Shown here piece after piece: positions 4,670-5,960 of a stretch of 5,960 nucleotides of DNA (positions are counted from its first letter, which is position 1; every line of letters begins with the position of its first letter). The DNA comes from Pseudomonadota bacterium (GTDB taxonomy: Bacteria > Pseudomonadota > Gammaproteobacteria > UBA5335): contig PKCW01000225.1 of the NCBI GenBank assembly GCA_002862965.1, positions 1-5,960 on the forward strand, in the 5' to 3' direction. The translations under genes were made by a program, and so were the position numbers. The notes under the pieces were generated by a model. The model did no database searches. It saw only the letters and a list, made by a program, of their open reading frames with translations, and had not been told where the DNA came from.

Positions 4670-5960
4670 ATGACGGCTCCGACGACCGAATCCGCCGCGG
4701 GGCCAGCGCCCCTCGATCACACCGGCCTCTTCGAGCGCCGCATCCTGGTCCATTACGGCGAAATCGCCCTCAAGGGCCGTAACCGCATCCGCTTCGAGCA
4801 AGCCTTGCAGCGCAGCTTGACGCACCGCCTGCGCGCGGGCGGCGTCAAGGCCGCGGTGGAACTGCGCCATGACCGGCTGTGTGTGCGACTCGGCGCCGAC
4901 GACGTCACGCCGATCGGGGACATCGAGGCACTGGTGCGCGAGGTGCCGGGCATCGTCAACTTCGCCTCCGCCCTGCATGCCGGCGCCGACATGCTGACCC
5001 CCGAGGCTGCGCGCGACTGGCTCGGCCGAGCGATGCTCGCTCTGGCGGCCGAGCCGCCCCCGCCCCACGCGCGGTTTGCCGTGCGGGTCAACCGCGCCTA
5101 CAAGCGATTTCCATTGCCCTCGACGCAGCTCGAGCGCGAGCTGGGCAGCACCATCGTCACCCAGACGGCGTGGCGCCAGGTGGATCTGGTTCACCCGACG
5201 CGCACGTTCCAGGTCGATATCCTGCGCGATGGGCTCTATTGCCACAACGGCACTCAGGCGGGGCTCGGGGGCTTGCCGCTCGGCAGCGCCGGCCACGTGC
5301 TGGCCCTGCTGTCGGGTGGCATCGACTCGCCGGTCGCCGCCTGCCTCATGGCCAAGCGCGGCTGCACCGTCGATCTCCTGCACATGACGCCGAGCCATCT
5401 GGTGCAGCAGCAGATCGAACGGACGCCCGTCGCCGCGCTGGCCCGGCAGATCAGCCGCTACGCCCAGCAGTGCCGCTTGTTCGTCCTGCCCTATACCCAT
5501 TTCGATCTCGCCGTTCCGGGCGAGGCCGACGGCTACGGCCTGCTGCTGTTCCGCCGCTTCCTCGCCCGCGTGGGTGCGGCGCTGGCCTGGCAGGTCCGGG
5601 CGCGGGCCCTGGTCGCCGGCGACAGCCTGGGGCAGGTCGCCTCCCAGACCCTGGAAAACCTGGTGAGCACTTCGCAGGCCACGGACATGCCCATCCTGCG
5701 GCCCCTGATCGCCTTCGACAAGCAGGAAATCATCGACTGGGCACGGCGCCTCGGCACCTACGAGCTGTCCCTCGCGCCGTACAAGGACTGCTGCGCCCTC
5801 CTGAGCCGCAATCCGCGCACGCGTTCGCGCAGCGCCCATCTGGCGGCACTGGAGCAGGATTTCATCGAGGACTACCCGGCGCTCATCCAGCGCACGCTGG
5901 ACGAGCAAACCGTGCTGGCCTACGACTGCGGCGAACGGGTCGAGCCCGAGGCGGCTGCAG
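4670..5960 (+). CDS. thiI: tRNA 4-thiouridine synthetase ThiI (3' end outside window)
   Basis: ThiI adenylates U8 of tRNA and exchanges its oxygen for persulfide sulfur to give 4-thiouridine, a near-UV sensor; in some bacteria it also supplies sulfur for the thiamine thiazole. The window holds 430 residues without a stop. The N-terminal ferredoxin-like part has VHYGEIALKGRNR (27-39), followed by a THUMP RNA-binding region (about 75-190) ending in GLGGLPLG. The PP-loop ATP site is SGGIDS (215-220; D219 matches E. coli D189). Next come GDSLGQVASQTLENL, ILRPLIAFDKQEII, and the cysteine pair C374-C375 in PYKDCCALL, with C375 aligning to E. coli C344. The YGEIxxKGRN and DCC wording resembles short ThiI proteins of Firmicutes and archaea that end near 400 residues without a rhodanese domain; no rhodanese sequence is seen up to 430. 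The ATG at 4670 is the first after an in-frame stop at 4640-4642, with a weak GAGAGA seven bases upstream. It is transcribed away from copZ. Confidence 0.95.
   Translation, partial: MTAPTTESAAGPAPLDHTGLFERRILVHYGEIALKGRNRIRFEQALQRSLTHRLRAGGVKAAVELRHDRLCVRLGADDVTPIGDIEALVREVPGIVNFASALHAGADMLTPEAARDWLGRAMLALAAEPPPPHARFAVRVNRAYKRFPLPSTQLERELGSTIVTQTAWRQVDLVHPTRTFQVDILRDGLYCHNGTQAGLGGLPLGSAGHVLALLSGGIDSPVAACLMAKRGCTVDLLHMTPSHLVQQQIERTPVAALARQISRYAQQCRLFVLPYTHFDLAVPGEADGYGLLLFRRFLARVGAALAWQVRARALVAGDSLGQVASQTLENLVSTSQATDMPILRPLIAFDKQEIIDWARRLGTYELSLAPYKDCCALLSRNPRTRSRSAHLAALEQDFIEDYPALIQRTLDEQTVLAYDCGERVEPEAAA

Noticed and set aside
4415..5908. Long open frame (about 497 codons) on the minus strand, antisense to thiI and the intergenic region.
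   Set aside because: The composition is low-complexity (Gln, Arg, Gly, Ala, Asp, His) and matches no family I know, while the plus strand encodes a clear ThiI over the same bases.

Overview
The window is a compact, GC-rich (about two thirds G+C by eye) bacterial chromosome segment, almost certainly from a gammaproteobacterium. The evidence is an E. coli/Pseudomonas-type dihydroorotase (PyrC) followed by RNase T, a largely gammaproteobacterial enzyme, plus a GrxD-type monothiol glutaredoxin. No insertion sequence, phage gene, CRISPR array, tRNA or rRNA is visible. Composition looks uniform, so nothing suggests recent transfer. I cannot name the genus.

Layout, left to right. (1) Positions 1-1443, plus strand: the 3' part of pyrC (pyrimidine synthesis) and rnt (3' trimming of tRNA and other stable RNAs) overlap by 4 bases and form an operon. 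(2) Positions 1431-4376, minus strand, read right to left: copZ (small Cu(I) chaperone), copA (Cu(I)-exporting P1B ATPase), then grxD (Fe-S cluster carrier). The 3' ends of grxD and rnt overlap by 13 bases, tail to tail. (3) Positions 4377-4669: a divergent intergenic region with candidate control sites for both copZ-copA and thiI. (4) Positions 4670-5960, plus strand: thiI (tRNA 4-thiouridine synthetase), open at the right edge. It resembles the short form without a rhodanese domain seen in Firmicutes and archaea more than the long E. coli enzyme.

How the genes relate. CopZ delivers Cu(I) to CopA for export. Excess Cu(I) damages exposed Fe-S clusters, so a same-strand Fe-S carrier (GrxD) directly downstream makes biological sense, although grxD seems able to use its own promoter. 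RNase T and ThiI both act on tRNA but lie in separate transcription units.

This is mostly an ordinary housekeeping and metal-homeostasis region; I found no convincing undescribed multi-gene system. The points most worth a second look are a near-perfect 20-bp palindrome over the candidate thiI promoter, the short-type ThiI in a gammaproteobacterial setting, a degenerate CueR-like dyad upstream of copZ, and the unclear copA start.
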